Positions 51,349 through 59,670 of a DNA stretch of 64,000 nucleotides are shown piece after piece. Within the stretch, counting starts at the first letter, position 1. Every line of letters begins with the position of its first letter. A program made the position numbers and the translations under genes. The stretch comes from Spirochaetae bacterium HGW-Spirochaetae-3 (lineage in GTDB: Bacteria; Spirochaetota; Spirochaetia; Treponematales; UBA12059): the NCBI GenBank assembly GCA_002839315.1, contig PGXV01000004.1:304958-368957 (forward strand), given 5' to 3'. The notes under the pieces are model-generated. The model searched no databases. It was given only the letters and a program-made list of their open reading frames with translations, and was not told the origin of the DNA.

Positions 51349-52413
51349 TCATCCTTCCCGCCTAGCCATGTGCAAGGCCGCGTTTGCGGCGCCGTATATC
51401 GATATGGCGTAATCCTTGACGACGAACACCGGCGTGCGGGCGGCGATGTCGCGGACGTGCTCGCGGTAGGCCATGCCGAAGGTCCTCATGAATCGATCGC
51501 CCTCGGTGAATCGCGATAGGTTCTTGGCCGCGACGCCGCCCGCCAGGTAGACGCCGCCGGTGGGGAGGAACACTGCCGCGGCGTCGCACGCGACGCGCGC
51601 GTAGAGACGGACGAACATGTCCATGGCGCGGGCGCATAACGGGTCGCCCGAATCGGCGGCGCAGGAAATCCTCGCCGGACGATCGTCCTCCGGCAGGTCG
51701 AGTATGGCGCGGGCGGCCGATGACGGCGCCGGCTCGCGTGACGCGAAGAACGCGAAAAGGTTCGCTATGCCCTGACCGGAGACGCCCGCCTCAGCGCCTG
51801 CGGCGAATCCATATTTTCCTTCGAGCCATACGGAGAACGCGCGCGAGTCGGCGTCGTAGACAGGCAGGCATACGTGGCCGCCTTCGGACGGGTAGACCTT
51901 CGTGCCGGATTCGTCGCGCAGCGCGTACCCGAAACCGAGGCCGGTGCCGGCGCCGATTACGACGACGGGCCCCGAATCGGAGAGAGCGGTCCGCGATCCG
52001 CCGGGGGGCATCAACTGCACGAGCTCGTCCGGGTTATCCGGGTCGAGAAGCAGGACGCCCCAGGCTATGGCGCTGAAGTCGTTGATGACGGCGGTAGGCA
52101 GGCCGAAGCGGGACTCGAGCTCGTCTCCGTCTATGCCCCACGGCGCGTTCGTCAGCGTTATGGATCGGCCGACGACTGGTCCCGCGCCGGAAACGCATAT
52201 CGACGATGGCGACGGGGCGCCCGAAGTCGTAGCCTCGTCCATGAAGCGTCCGAGCGGCGCCAGGAGCGAAGGCTCGGCCTTGGTAGAGTATCGCCGCTCG
52301 AAACGTCTGATGAAGGCACCGCCCGTCGAATCGACGATGGCGCAACTGGTATTGGTGCCTCCGACGTCGACGGCCAGGACCGTCGCGGACGGCAAGTTTA
52401 TGGGTGCGTGCAT
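51349..52413 (-). CDS. glk: glucokinase (Glk family)
   Basis: 354 aa. ATP phosphate-1 motif VDVGGTNTSCAIVD (about 15-28), the glucose-binding region APWGIDGDEL and INDFSAIAWGV (about 111-121), GAGTGLGFGYAL, SEGGH (about 181), and VYLAGGVAAKNL near the C-terminus. It phosphorylates glucose at C6; with UGPase immediately downstream and pgm elsewhere it forms the route to UDP-glucose. Confidence 0.9.
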   Translation of the reverse strand: MHAPINLPSATVLAVDVGGTNTSCAIVDSTGGAFIRRFERRYSTKAEPSLLAPLGRFMDEATTSGAPSPSSICVSGAGPVVGRSITLTNAPWGIDGDELESRFGLPTAVINDFSAIAWGVLLLDPDNPDELVQLMPPGGSRTALSDSGPVVVIGAGTGLGFGYALRDESGTKVYPSEGGHVCLPVYDADSRAFSVWLEGKYGFAAGAEAGVSGQGIANLFAFFASREPAPSSAARAILDLPEDDRPARISCAADSGDPLCARAMDMFVRLYARVACDAAAVFLPTGGVYLAGGVAAKNLSRFTEGDRFMRTFGMAYREHVRDIAARTPVFVVKDYAISIYGAANAALHMARREG

Positions 52414-52456
52414 AGGGGAGATAGTACAGCGACGCCGTCGTTCCTGTTAAGTACCC

Positions 52457-52855
52457 CTATTCGAGCCGTACCCGCCATACAAGGAACGCGTCGAGGGCGC
52501 CGAACGCGACCGAAACGCCGGCGGCGGTCAGTACGCTCCGCCATTGTTCGGCGTCGCTCGGCTCGTACGAGTTCTCGTTCTTGAACGGCCACGGCACGAA
52601 TTCTCCCTCGAAGCCGTTATCGGCGTAGCGCTTCAGGTCGAAGGCGAATCTCGTGTAGAACAGGATAATGGGAAAAGCGCCGAGGCTTACGATCTCGAAA
52701 CGGCGCAAGCCGTGGGCCCATGACGGGAATTCGTCCCGGGTATAAGGCTCTGGCAGGGCGCTGACGGCCGCGGGAGCGGATACCGACTGGGACCAGGCCA
52801 GGCTCGCGGAAACGGAGAGCAGTACGGCCGCTACTACGAGACGAGTCGGTCTCAT
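52457..52855 (-). CDS. small exported or membrane protein, unknown function
   Basis: 132 aa. Signal peptide [22 protein letters not shown] with likely cleavage after AWS, then a charged segment with aromatics (RYADNGFEGEFVPWPFKN) and a C-terminal hydrophobic helix VLTAAGVSVAFGALDAFLVW. The start overlaps the yggS stop by four bases (ATGA), so it is in the same operon. No family is recognised. Confidence 0.6.
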   Translation of the reverse strand: MRPTRLVVAAVLLSVSASLAWSQSVSAPAAVSALPEPYTRDEFPSWAHGLRRFEIVSLGAFPIILFYTRFAFDLKRYADNGFEGEFVPWPFKNENSYEPSDAEQWRSVLTAAGVSVAFGALDAFLVWRVRLE

Positions 52856-53568
52856 GCGTAGCTCCTCGCCCCGAAGATGGCCGTGCCGACGCGGACCATC
52901 GTCGAGCCTTCCTCTATCGCCGTCTCGAAGTCGTTCGTCATGCCCATGGACAGTAAGTCGAAACAGGGAAAACCGAACGTACCCTTGGCCTTGTCGAAGG
53001 CCGCGGCGCAGGACTTGAACGACGAGCGCACGACGCCCTCGTCGTCCGTGTAAGGCGCCATCGTCATCAGGCCCCTGGGCCGCAGCGACGGCAGCGCGGC
53101 GGCCGTCTCCAGCGCCCGGAACAAGGCGTCGGCGTCCGGGAAGCCGCTCTTGGATTCCTCGCCGGTATGGAGTTCGAACAGCACGTCGAGCGTCTTCCCC
53201 AGCTCCGCCGCGCGACGCGCCAGGTCGGCCAGGATCGATTCCGAGTCGATCGACTGCACGCAGTCGAAGAGCGATACAGCCTTCTTTGCCTTGTTGCTCT
53301 GCAGGTGGCCCAGCAGGTGCAGGGCCGAACCGGGAATCGATCCGGCCAACGCGGAGAACTTCGCTTCCGCCTCCTGCACCCTATTCTCGCCGAAGCTCCG
53401 AACGCCCGCCTTCCAGGCGGCCTCGACGGCGTCGGCGGGATTGAACTTGGTGACGGCGAGCAACTCTACCGACGCGGCGGGCCGACCGGCCCTGCCGCAG
53501 GCGTCCGCAATGCGCTCCCGTATCCCGGCTATCCTCGAAGCGACCTCCGTCGCGTACTCCTCGGTCAC
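52852..53568 (-). CDS. YggS-family pyridoxal-phosphate homeostasis protein
   Basis: 238 aa from GTG 53568, with AGGGAG seven bases upstream; the frame opens further upstream but in the AOR gene. PLP lysine in LLAVTKFNP (Lys about 34), [53 protein letters not shown] and [28 protein letters not shown]. YggS/PROSC binds PLP without known catalysis and balances vitamin B6 and amino-acid pools. The start overlaps the AOR stop as GTGA. Confidence 0.93.
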   Translation of the reverse strand: MTEEYATEVASRIAGIRERIADACGRAGRPAASVELLAVTKFNPADAVEAAWKAGVRSFGENRVQEAEAKFSALAGSIPGSALHLLGHLQSNKAKKAVSLFDCVQSIDSESILADLARRAAELGKTLDVLFELHTGEESKSGFPDADALFRALETAAALPSLRPRGLMTMAPYTDDEGVVRSSFKSCAAAFDKAKGTFGFPCFDLLSMGMTNDFETAIEEGSTMVRVGTAIFGARSYA

Positions 53569-55448
53569 AGGAACTCCCTGAGCGATTCGTCTATGCCCTT
53601 GCGGACGTCGAACCAGAAATCGAGGGCCGCCTCGCGCGGGTCCGCGTCGAAGGCCGCGATCCACGAAGCCAGCGCCGGGCCAGAATCGCCGTCCACGTCC
53701 CTGGCCCGCGACAGGAAGCTACGGACGAACGCTATATCGCCGTCGCTCTCCCAGAACACGCCGGCGTTACGGCTGTTGATGCGGCTGGCGGCTACGGCGA
53801 CCGAGCGTAGGTACGCGTCCTTGCGCCCGTACAGGGCCTCCATCGCCTCGGGCACCATCTCCTCGGCCCAGCCGCGATGGAAGCGGCAGACGCCGGCGTT
53901 ATCCATCACCAGCTCCTTCTTGAGGCGCTCGGCGCAGGCTCGACCGAGCGCGCGAGGCTCGAGGAACTCGGCCCCGTAGTGCATATAGTACTTGCCCATG
54001 ATGGCCATAGGGGCCAGGACGCCGGGCGTCCAGTACTGGTTCGGGACCATCCAGCCCTTGCGGCCGTGGGCCGTATAGACGAATCGATCGAGTACGCGGA
54101 CGCCGGTCGTCGCGCGTACGCGCCGGCCCCATTTCCTGGCGCCCTCGGACAGGTCGACGACGCCGCGCTTGGATACGATGGATTCGAGGAGCCCGATCGC
54201 CAGGTCGGCGTTATGCATGGAATCGGCGACGACGTCGAATCCGTCGAGCCCCCATCGCGGCATATCGTCGACGCCGAGGTCTCGCGGGGCGAGATCGCCC
54301 GAGTCGAGGCAATCCATCATCCACGCTACGACGCCCCCCGCGGAGATCGCGTCGAGGCCGGCGGAATCCGAGGCCCTGTTGACGAGCTCCGCGGCGCGCT
54401 GATCGAAGATGCCGCAGAGGGGGCCGAGCGCCTGGTACGGCTCGTAGTCCTTCTTGTAGTCGCCGTTCATCTTCTTGCAGACAGCCGAGCACGGTTCGCC
54501 GCAGGTGGCCTGGTTCTTGGTCGCTATCGTCTCTTCATTGAACTGCTTCAGGTAATGATCGAGCACGAGCCGCCGGTGCGCCTCCACCCTCTCGGCCTCC
54601 GTCCACGAAGCGCTCCGGTAATTCAGCGCTATGAAGCGCCCTCCGACGGTCGCGTAGTTGACGCCGAGGGTGCCGCCGGTCTCGAACTTGGGATCGAAGC
54701 GGTACTTGGTCGTCGCCTCGAAATCCTTGACAGCCAGCTTCTTCTTGTAGCGATCCTCGAACCACGCGTCGGCGACGCTCCTGTCGCGGAAGTCCTCGTC
54801 CACGACGGTACCGCCGTAGACCACGGCGGCGATGCCGTGGTCCGATAGCATGTTGGATCCGAGGCCCCCGCGGCCGGCCCAGGTATCGACGGCGGTCGCC
54901 TTGCCGTCCTTGACCGGCGCGGACAGTATGCCGCCGAAGTCCGTCGACTCAGCCGCCGGTCCGACGGCCAGCGCCCTGTAGTCGCCGGAATAACGCCCGG
55001 CGAAGCGCCCGAGCGCTTCGTCCATCATCGCGTAGGCGCCCTTACGATCGCCGCCTGACGACCAGATAGAGCGCGCATCGACGGGAACGACCTCGACTTC
55101 CACCTCCTCGCCGTGCTCGCGGTTCAAGTACAGGATAGACGGCCGGGCGGCCTTACCGACGATGGACACCATATTGATGCCGAGGTTATCGAAGACCAGT
55201 CCCGCTCCGCCCATGCTCGATATGAAGAAGCCCCGCCAGCACGGCGAGAAACCGTTGATGACGAGCCTATTGGAACCGGGCAGGATGGAACCGGAGAACA
55301 GGCCTGTACCGATATTGAGGCAACGCTCGCGCCCCGTCAGGTGCAGGCCTAGGTCTACGGGCCCGAAATAGTCTTTTAACGGATACCGCCTCATCCGGTA
55401 ATATCCGGTAGACGCGTCGATGGACAGGACCTTCTGGCAGGGTTCCAT
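53565..55448 (-). CDS. aldehyde:ferredoxin oxidoreductase-like tungsten or molybdenum enzyme
   Basis: 627 aa, usual AOR length. N-terminal domain with IGTGLFSG, SMGGAGLVF and GGRG-type pterin binding (WAGRGGLGSNM). The 4Fe-4S ligands are in TCGEPCSAVC (about 315-325) and a further Cys near NAGVC at about 530. AORs oxidise aldehydes to acids with ferredoxin and hold a tungstopterin; the aldehyde is unknown. AGGAGG precedes the ATG. The methyltransferase at 55450 stops one base before that Shine-Dalgarno, so transcripts probably continue through. Confidence 0.88.
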   Translation of the reverse strand: MEPCQKVLSIDASTGYYRMRRYPLKDYFGPVDLGLHLTGRERCLNIGTGLFSGSILPGSNRLVINGFSPCWRGFFISSMGGAGLVFDNLGINMVSIVGKAARPSILYLNREHGEEVEVEVVPVDARSIWSSGGDRKGAYAMMDEALGRFAGRYSGDYRALAVGPAAESTDFGGILSAPVKDGKATAVDTWAGRGGLGSNMLSDHGIAAVVYGGTVVDEDFRDRSVADAWFEDRYKKKLAVKDFEATTKYRFDPKFETGGTLGVNYATVGGRFIALNYRSASWTEAERVEAHRRLVLDHYLKQFNEETIATKNQATCGEPCSAVCKKMNGDYKKDYEPYQALGPLCGIFDQRAAELVNRASDSAGLDAISAGGVVAWMMDCLDSGDLAPRDLGVDDMPRWGLDGFDVVADSMHNADLAIGLLESIVSKRGVVDLSEGARKWGRRVRATTGVRVLDRFVYTAHGRKGWMVPNQYWTPGVLAPMAIMGKYYMHYGAEFLEPRALGRACAERLKKELVMDNAGVCRFHRGWAEEMVPEAMEALYGRKDAYLRSVAVAASRINSRNAGVFWESDGDIAFVRSFLSRARDVDGDSGPALASWIAAFDADPREAALDFWFDVRKGIDESLREFL

Positions 55449-55449
55449 A

Positions 55450-56343
55450 TCAGCCTCCTATCGCGGCGTCGCGCCGCGGCACGGCGCGAATGACCATCAC
55501 GTCCCCTTGGCCCGTCAGCTTGGCGGCGGCGTCGACCGGTCTTTTAAGGAAAGCGGGACGCATGCCCGCGGGCCATCCGCCCCAGGTTCCAGTATACTCG
55601 ACGGACATTCCCTCCGAACGCAGCATCGCGCGCAGGGTCCTGACGGAGAAGAGGTACAGGTGGTCGCGTATGGCGCTCCGCCATCGGGCGCCCTTCAGTC
55701 GCGCCTGGAATCCGTCGGCGTTAGGCGTGACCAAGTATAACCTGCCGTCGGGGCGCATGGTACGCCTCGCTTCGGCTATGAACGAGCGAGGATCGTTGAG
55801 GTGCTCGATCAGGTGCGTCGCGATTACGACGTCGTACCGATCTGCGGACAGGTCGGCCGCCTCGATGGTCCCGGCGGTTACGTCGAGGCCGAACGTCGCG
55901 CGCGCGTATGCCGCCATCGACGCGCCTACCTCCACGCCTTTGGCGTTCCAGCCAGCCTCGGCGAACGACGAGAGCAGGGCGCCTGTCGCGCAGCCTATCT
56001 CGAGTACCGATCGGGCGCGGCCGTCGGACGCTCGCGAGTCGACTGGCCTCAGTCCGGCCTCGGCGAGGCTACGCAACGATATAGTCCGATACTCGAGATG
56101 CCGCGCCGTCTCGTATTCCAGGTAGGTCTCATCGTATCTAGCGACGACGGCGGCGGCTAGAGGCTGGGGGTCCTGCCGCCAGAGGCCGCAGGACGCGCAA
56201 CGGATGAATACGACGCCGTCTGAACGCCATTCGCTTGACGCCCCTTCTCCGCCGCACAGAGGACAGGGCGCCGAGCGCGAAGGCTCAGGCCGCGCGGCGG
56301 TCGAGAACGTCCGTATGGTTTCGTCACTGAACCGTGATTGAAT
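55450..56343 (-). CDS. class I SAM methyltransferase with N-terminal zinc-ribbon, apparent AUU start
   Basis: 298 codons counted from ATT at 56343. The frame upstream lies over the LytM-like gene in a different phase and is arginine/serine-rich, so it is not coding. Between there and the conserved CPLCGGEG (about 25-32) no ATG, GTG or TTG occurs in frame, but AGAGGGAG stands seven bases before the ATT. A ribbon CPLC ... CASC (about 25-50) precedes SAM motif I VLEIGCATGALLSSF, then DVVIATHLIEHLNDP and a C-terminal NADGFQARLKG region of the type seen in sugar or lipid methyltransferases. The overlap with the upstream stop is 20 bases. Confidence 0.75.
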   Translation of the reverse strand: MQSRFSDETIRTFSTAARPEPSRSAPCPLCGGEGASSEWRSDGVVFIRCASCGLWRQDPQPLAAAVVARYDETYLEYETARHLEYRTISLRSLAEAGLRPVDSRASDGRARSVLEIGCATGALLSSFAEAGWNAKGVEVGASMAAYARATFGLDVTAGTIEAADLSADRYDVVIATHLIEHLNDPRSFIAEARRTMRPDGRLYLVTPNADGFQARLKGARWRSAIRDHLYLFSVRTLRAMLRSEGMSVEYTGTWGGWPAGMRPAFLKRPVDAAAKLTGQGDVMVIRAVPRRDAAIGG

Positions 56344-57190
56344 ACGTCTGCTCCCTCTTGTTGCTCGCGTAGTCGCTGACCGCGACGCTGATAACGACGC
56401 GTCCCCTCGAAAGCGAGTACGGGCCGAGCCGGATACGGCCATCGCCCGCCAGGTAGGAATCCTCGCCCCGGCTTGCGCCGCCGAACAGGTTGGCCTTCCC
56501 TGCAGAGGCCCATGCCGCGTCGTAGACCACGCGCTCGCGCTCCGATCCGTCGATGAGGACTCGAAGGTCGAACGGCGAGCTCGCCTCCCCCGCGGGGGAC
56601 GAATCATACGCGTCTATGAGGAAGTAGTACGATCCCTGCCTCACGGCTTTTGATTGATCGAGGCGCGTCTCTGCGCCTTCCATGGACAACGATACGGATC
56701 GTATAACCGGAGGTTTGTCGTCGATGAGCGTCGGCATAAGTATCAGCGGGTTGATGAAGCGCCGCTCCCTCGCATCGAAGGCGTAGAAAGTAGCCCCGCG
56801 AGACGCGCCGGCAGAGGATGAACGGCCGAGGATGTCACCCTTGCGGACGTTCTTCAGGTAAGACGAAACCGAATCGGGTCGCAGTCCCGCGTAGATGGTC
56901 ATCATGTCCGCCGGGTGAGCGACGGCAATGAGGGAGCCGCCGGGCAACGGATACCCGCCCGGAAGGCTCGCGCCGACCGCGGAGAAGGTCATCTCGCCGT
57001 CGTCGGCGGCGAGCGCGAGACCGTCGTTCGAACCGAATTCAATGCCGCGGAGGAAACCGTCTCGCGGAGTGCCGAAACCGTAGCGGAATTTCCCCGCGTC
57101 GGCCGGCCATTCGAAGGCGAGCGCCGAAACGGCTAGCAACGCGATGGCCGCTATCGCTATCGCCCCGGCTCGTACGATGGTCCTGGACAC
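56324..57190 (-). CDS. degenerate M23/LytM-like exported protein
   Basis: 288 aa from GTG 57190, with GGAGGAATAAC upstream. An N-terminal membrane anchor or signal (IVRAGAIAIAAIALLAVSALA) precedes a fold that follows LytM domains: RYGFGTPRDGFLRGIEFGS, ADDGEMTFSAVGA, SLIAVAHPADMMTIYAGL, VRKGDILGRSSS. The His and Asp zinc ligands expected after the first strands and in the terminal HxH are absent, so it is probably a non-catalytic regulator like EnvC. A C-terminal Ig-like part (DKPPVIRSVSLSMEG ...) follows. T. pallidum has a related M23-type gene next to recN. Confidence 0.75.
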   Translation of the reverse strand: MSRTIVRAGAIAIAAIALLAVSALAFEWPADAGKFRYGFGTPRDGFLRGIEFGSNDGLALAADDGEMTFSAVGASLPGGYPLPGGSLIAVAHPADMMTIYAGLRPDSVSSYLKNVRKGDILGRSSSAGASRGATFYAFDARERRFINPLILMPTLIDDKPPVIRSVSLSMEGAETRLDQSKAVRQGSYYFLIDAYDSSPAGEASSPFDLRVLIDGSERERVVYDAAWASAGKANLFGGASRGEDSYLAGDGRIRLGPYSLSRGRVVISVAVSDYASNKREQTYSITVQ

Positions 57191-57191
57191 G

Positions 57192-58271
57192 TTATTCCTC
57201 CACAAAATCGAATCGAGCGAGCCACGTCCTTCCGCCAACGAAGGCGGATGAACCCGAGAAGCGGATATATTCGCAATTATCGGGGAGAGAGATCCTGCCT
57301 AACAGGGTATCCGGGAGCCTGAAGGCGACGATCTCCGATTTATTACCGCGCCTCGCGGATAGATAGGCGACTCCGGTGGCCTCGTCGATCGCGGCGTCGA
57401 AATCGTCAGCCTTCACCGGGAGTAGACCGTCCACGGATCCGTCCACCGACCATACGCCAATACCGTCGGGACGCCTGTACAATACGTGCCGTTCGTCGTC
57501 CATAACGATGACGCGAACGGGCTCACGATAATCCGATTCCAGGTAGCGATGACTCGAAACCCTGAAATCGGTACCTCCGCGACCGAGCACGACCAGGCGC
57601 TGCCTGTCTATGCCCGAGACCGCGGCGATCCAATTGCCCGATCGGGAAACATCAAGGCCCAGTATCACGGGTAGCCGCGATCCGCCGGGGGCGAACGAGA
57701 AGGCCCTGCCGCCATCGGGGGAGATCCCCTCGAGCCAGCCGTCGACCGTACCTCCGACCACGAGGCTCTCTCCGGCTGAAAAGGCGCTCAGCTGGCACGG
57801 GAAGGCATAGGTCCATAGCTTCCGTCCCCGCTCGTCGTACGCGGATACGCCAGTACCGTCATTCTGGGCCGAGAAGAGACGGCCGGAAGTATAGAACGGA
57901 TACGCGGCGTCGATAGCCGCTATCGTTCGATCGTCCGGTTTCTTGAGCATGAACCCGGCACTTCCCGCGGCCGAGGCTCGGTACAGATAGGATGCGTCTG
58001 AAACGGGCGCTCCGCCCGGAATCTCGGCGACGAAGGCGACGGTCCCGTCGAACGAGTAATACCCGTACCGGTCGCCCGCCGCGAACGCTAACGACGCGGA
58101 ATCGGCGGAGTCGAACGCCGTTCCTGGGCCTACGGCGATATCGATCTTCCATTTCGGGATAGCGGACAACTCTGGCGATAGCGGTTCGGCGAATACGAAA
58201 AAATATAGGAGTATGACTACGATTACCGCTAGAACGGAGAAGGCGATTCTCCGTCCCTTTACTTCGCCCAT
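57192..58271 (-). CDS. membrane-anchored beta-propeller protein of unknown function
   Basis: 359 aa. A single N-terminal membrane segment (FSVLAVIVVILLYFFVFA) anchors an extracytoplasmic domain built of repeated four-stranded units (YGYYSFDGTVAFVAEIPGG, VSAYDERGRKLWTYAFP, LVVGGTVDGWLEGISPDGG, DRQRLVVLGRGG), like a PQQ-type propeller. GGAGGGTAGC before the ATG. The downstream degenerate LytM gene starts next to its stop, so both are likely made together and may act at the same envelope site. Confidence 0.7.
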   Translation of the reverse strand: MGEVKGRRIAFSVLAVIVVILLYFFVFAEPLSPELSAIPKWKIDIAVGPGTAFDSADSASLAFAAGDRYGYYSFDGTVAFVAEIPGGAPVSDASYLYRASAAGSAGFMLKKPDDRTIAAIDAAYPFYTSGRLFSAQNDGTGVSAYDERGRKLWTYAFPCQLSAFSAGESLVVGGTVDGWLEGISPDGGRAFSFAPGGSRLPVILGLDVSRSGNWIAAVSGIDRQRLVVLGRGGTDFRVSSHRYLESDYREPVRVIVMDDERHVLYRRPDGIGVWSVDGSVDGLLPVKADDFDAAIDEATGVAYLSARRGNKSEIVAFRLPDTLLGRISLPDNCEYIRFSGSSAFVGGRTWLARFDFVEE

Positions 58272-58312
58272 GCTACCCTCCGCGATTTTTGATCATACCG
58301 AACTCGCCGCCA

Positions 58313-58340
58313 TTGGCAATACCTTTCAAGATGGTATATA
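58313..58340 (+). promoter_or_regulatory. promoter of the cytidine deaminase gene
   Basis: TTGGCA (58313-58318), 16-base spacer, TATATA (58335-58340), about 60 bases before ATG 58400. Confidence 0.5.
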
Positions 58341-58399
58341 GTATCGTCCCATTCCGTCAATACAAAGCGACACGCCGCTATGGGAGAAAGAGGGGCATA

Positions 58400-58804
58400 A
58401 TGGAATTCGCCGAGCTCTTCAAGATGGCCACGGAAGCAGCGACTAGGTCCTACTCGCCTTATTCAAAATTCAGGGTAGGGGCGGCCCTGCTATGCGAGGA
58501 CGGGACGGTGGTTTGCGCCGCGAACGTAGAGAATAGATCGTACGGTCTAGCGATCTGCGCCGAACGATCGGCAATGGTATCGGCGATCGCTCAAGGCAAG
58601 AAGGAGTTCAGGGCCCTCGCGATCTCGTGCCCCGACGCGGCTTATCCCGTCAGTCCCTGCGGCGCCTGCAGGCAGTTCATAAGCGAATTCGTCGGGGCGG
58701 AATTCCCTATACGCTTCGGAGGGTCGGGAGGCGGCTTCGTGGATACGACCATGGGAGAGCTCCTTCCCCATGACGCGTTGCACGAGCTGGCGTCGCGGCC
58801 GTAA
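58400..58804 (+). CDS. cdd: cytidine deaminase
   Basis: 134 aa from ATG 58400; an upstream in-frame start would lie before the promoter. Zinc and catalytic motifs CAERSAM (about 53) and PCGACRQ (about 87-93), plus YSPYSKFRVGAALL at the N-terminus. It deaminates cytidine and deoxycytidine for salvage. The stop codon lies in the first unit of a 17-base tandem repeat. Confidence 0.93.
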   Translation: MEFAELFKMATEAATRSYSPYSKFRVGAALLCEDGTVVCAANVENRSYGLAICAERSAMVSAIAQGKKEFRALAISCPDAAYPVSPCGACRQFISEFVGAEFPIRFGGSGGGFVDTTMGELLPHDALHELASRP

Positions 58805-58848
58805 CCGCGTCGCGGCCGTAACCGCGTCGCGGCCGTAACCGCGTCGCG
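58790..58848 (+). repeat. 17-base tandem repeat, about 3.4 copies
   Basis: Unit GCGTCGCGGCCGTAACC at 58790-58806, 58807-58823 and 58824-58840, plus a partial copy. It covers the end of cdd (TAA in the first unit) and the space before the convergent gene. Confidence 0.9.
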
Positions 58849-58854
58849 ATAGGA

Positions 58855-59670
58855 TCAACGCTTCTTGGATTCTTCTTCCCTTTTTTTCTGATCGCTCTCC
58901 AGCTTGGCGGACCAGATCTCTATCTTCTTCTTGAGGTCTTCCGCCTCGCTGCGCTCCCCGAATACGACGTGGATTCGGCGGAGCGCGTTGAGGAAGAGAA
59001 TCGCCTGCTTGAAATCGTCCATCTTCATGGACGAAACCTCGTATTTCTCTCGATACCTGTCGGCGGTCGTCTGCAACTGTTTCTTGACGAATGCGAGATA
59101 CGAGAACGTAATCATCCTGTTAGGCGAGGCCAAATCCATATCGAGGTACGCCCTTTTCAGGTCCAGGCAATTCTTGGCGACGGCGGCCAGCTTTCCCCAG
59201 AGTTCGACGAACGACCATTTCCATTTGGAATTCGCTCCATAGGCTTCCTCGATCTCACGAATGGCGAACCCGATCTTCCGTAGGTGCGCGTACCGTTCCT
59301 CGTACGTCACCTCGGAGATTGCCTCAAGGTTCTGCTCGTATTCCGAGAACGCCGCGTCGACGTAACCGGTCACGATATCCTCGAGATACTTGATGCTCCT
59401 GCCTATGCTCTTCCTGGCATCGGCGAGCGAATCCTCGTTCTTTATGCCGAGTAGCGATACCGAGAGGCTGTTCACGAGGACCTGGTACGACGTCAGCGCT
59501 AGCGTCTGCTCCGACAGCTTCATCCGAACGTAACCGAGGCCCTGCCCGCCCGGCTGCTTGAGCAGGTTCAGGAATGACTGTTCCTTGGCAAGTATGGCGT
59601 CGGTCATAGTCTTGTATTCCTTGACCTTGGAAGCGTACCGATTGCGCTGTTCCTGCGTTATCTTTGCCAT
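58855..59670 (-). CDS. conserved helical protein of unknown function
   Basis: 271 aa from ATG 59670 (a GTG lies one codon upstream). Entirely helical and charged, with repeated amphipathic segments and a lysine/glutamate-rich tail (KREEESKKR); no signal peptide. Comparable proteins sit beside recN in treponemes, including T. pallidum. The start overlaps the recN stop (TGATG), so it is co-translated with recN. No function can be assigned. Confidence 0.7.
   Translation of the reverse strand: MAKITQEQRNRYASKVKEYKTMTDAILAKEQSFLNLLKQPGGQGLGYVRMKLSEQTLALTSYQVLVNSLSVSLLGIKNEDSLADARKSIGRSIKYLEDIVTGYVDAAFSEYEQNLEAISEVTYEERYAHLRKIGFAIREIEEAYGANSKWKWSFVELWGKLAAVAKNCLDLKRAYLDMDLASPNRMITFSYLAFVKKQLQTTADRYREKYEVSSMKMDDFKQAILFLNALRRIHVVFGERSEAEDLKKKIEIWSAKLESDQKKREEESKKR

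Noticed and set aside
56344..56607. Upstream extension of the methyltransferase to an ATG at 56607 or 56442
   Set aside because: It would overlap the LytM-like gene by up to 284 bases with Ser/Arg-rich non-conserved sequence and no Shine-Dalgarno.
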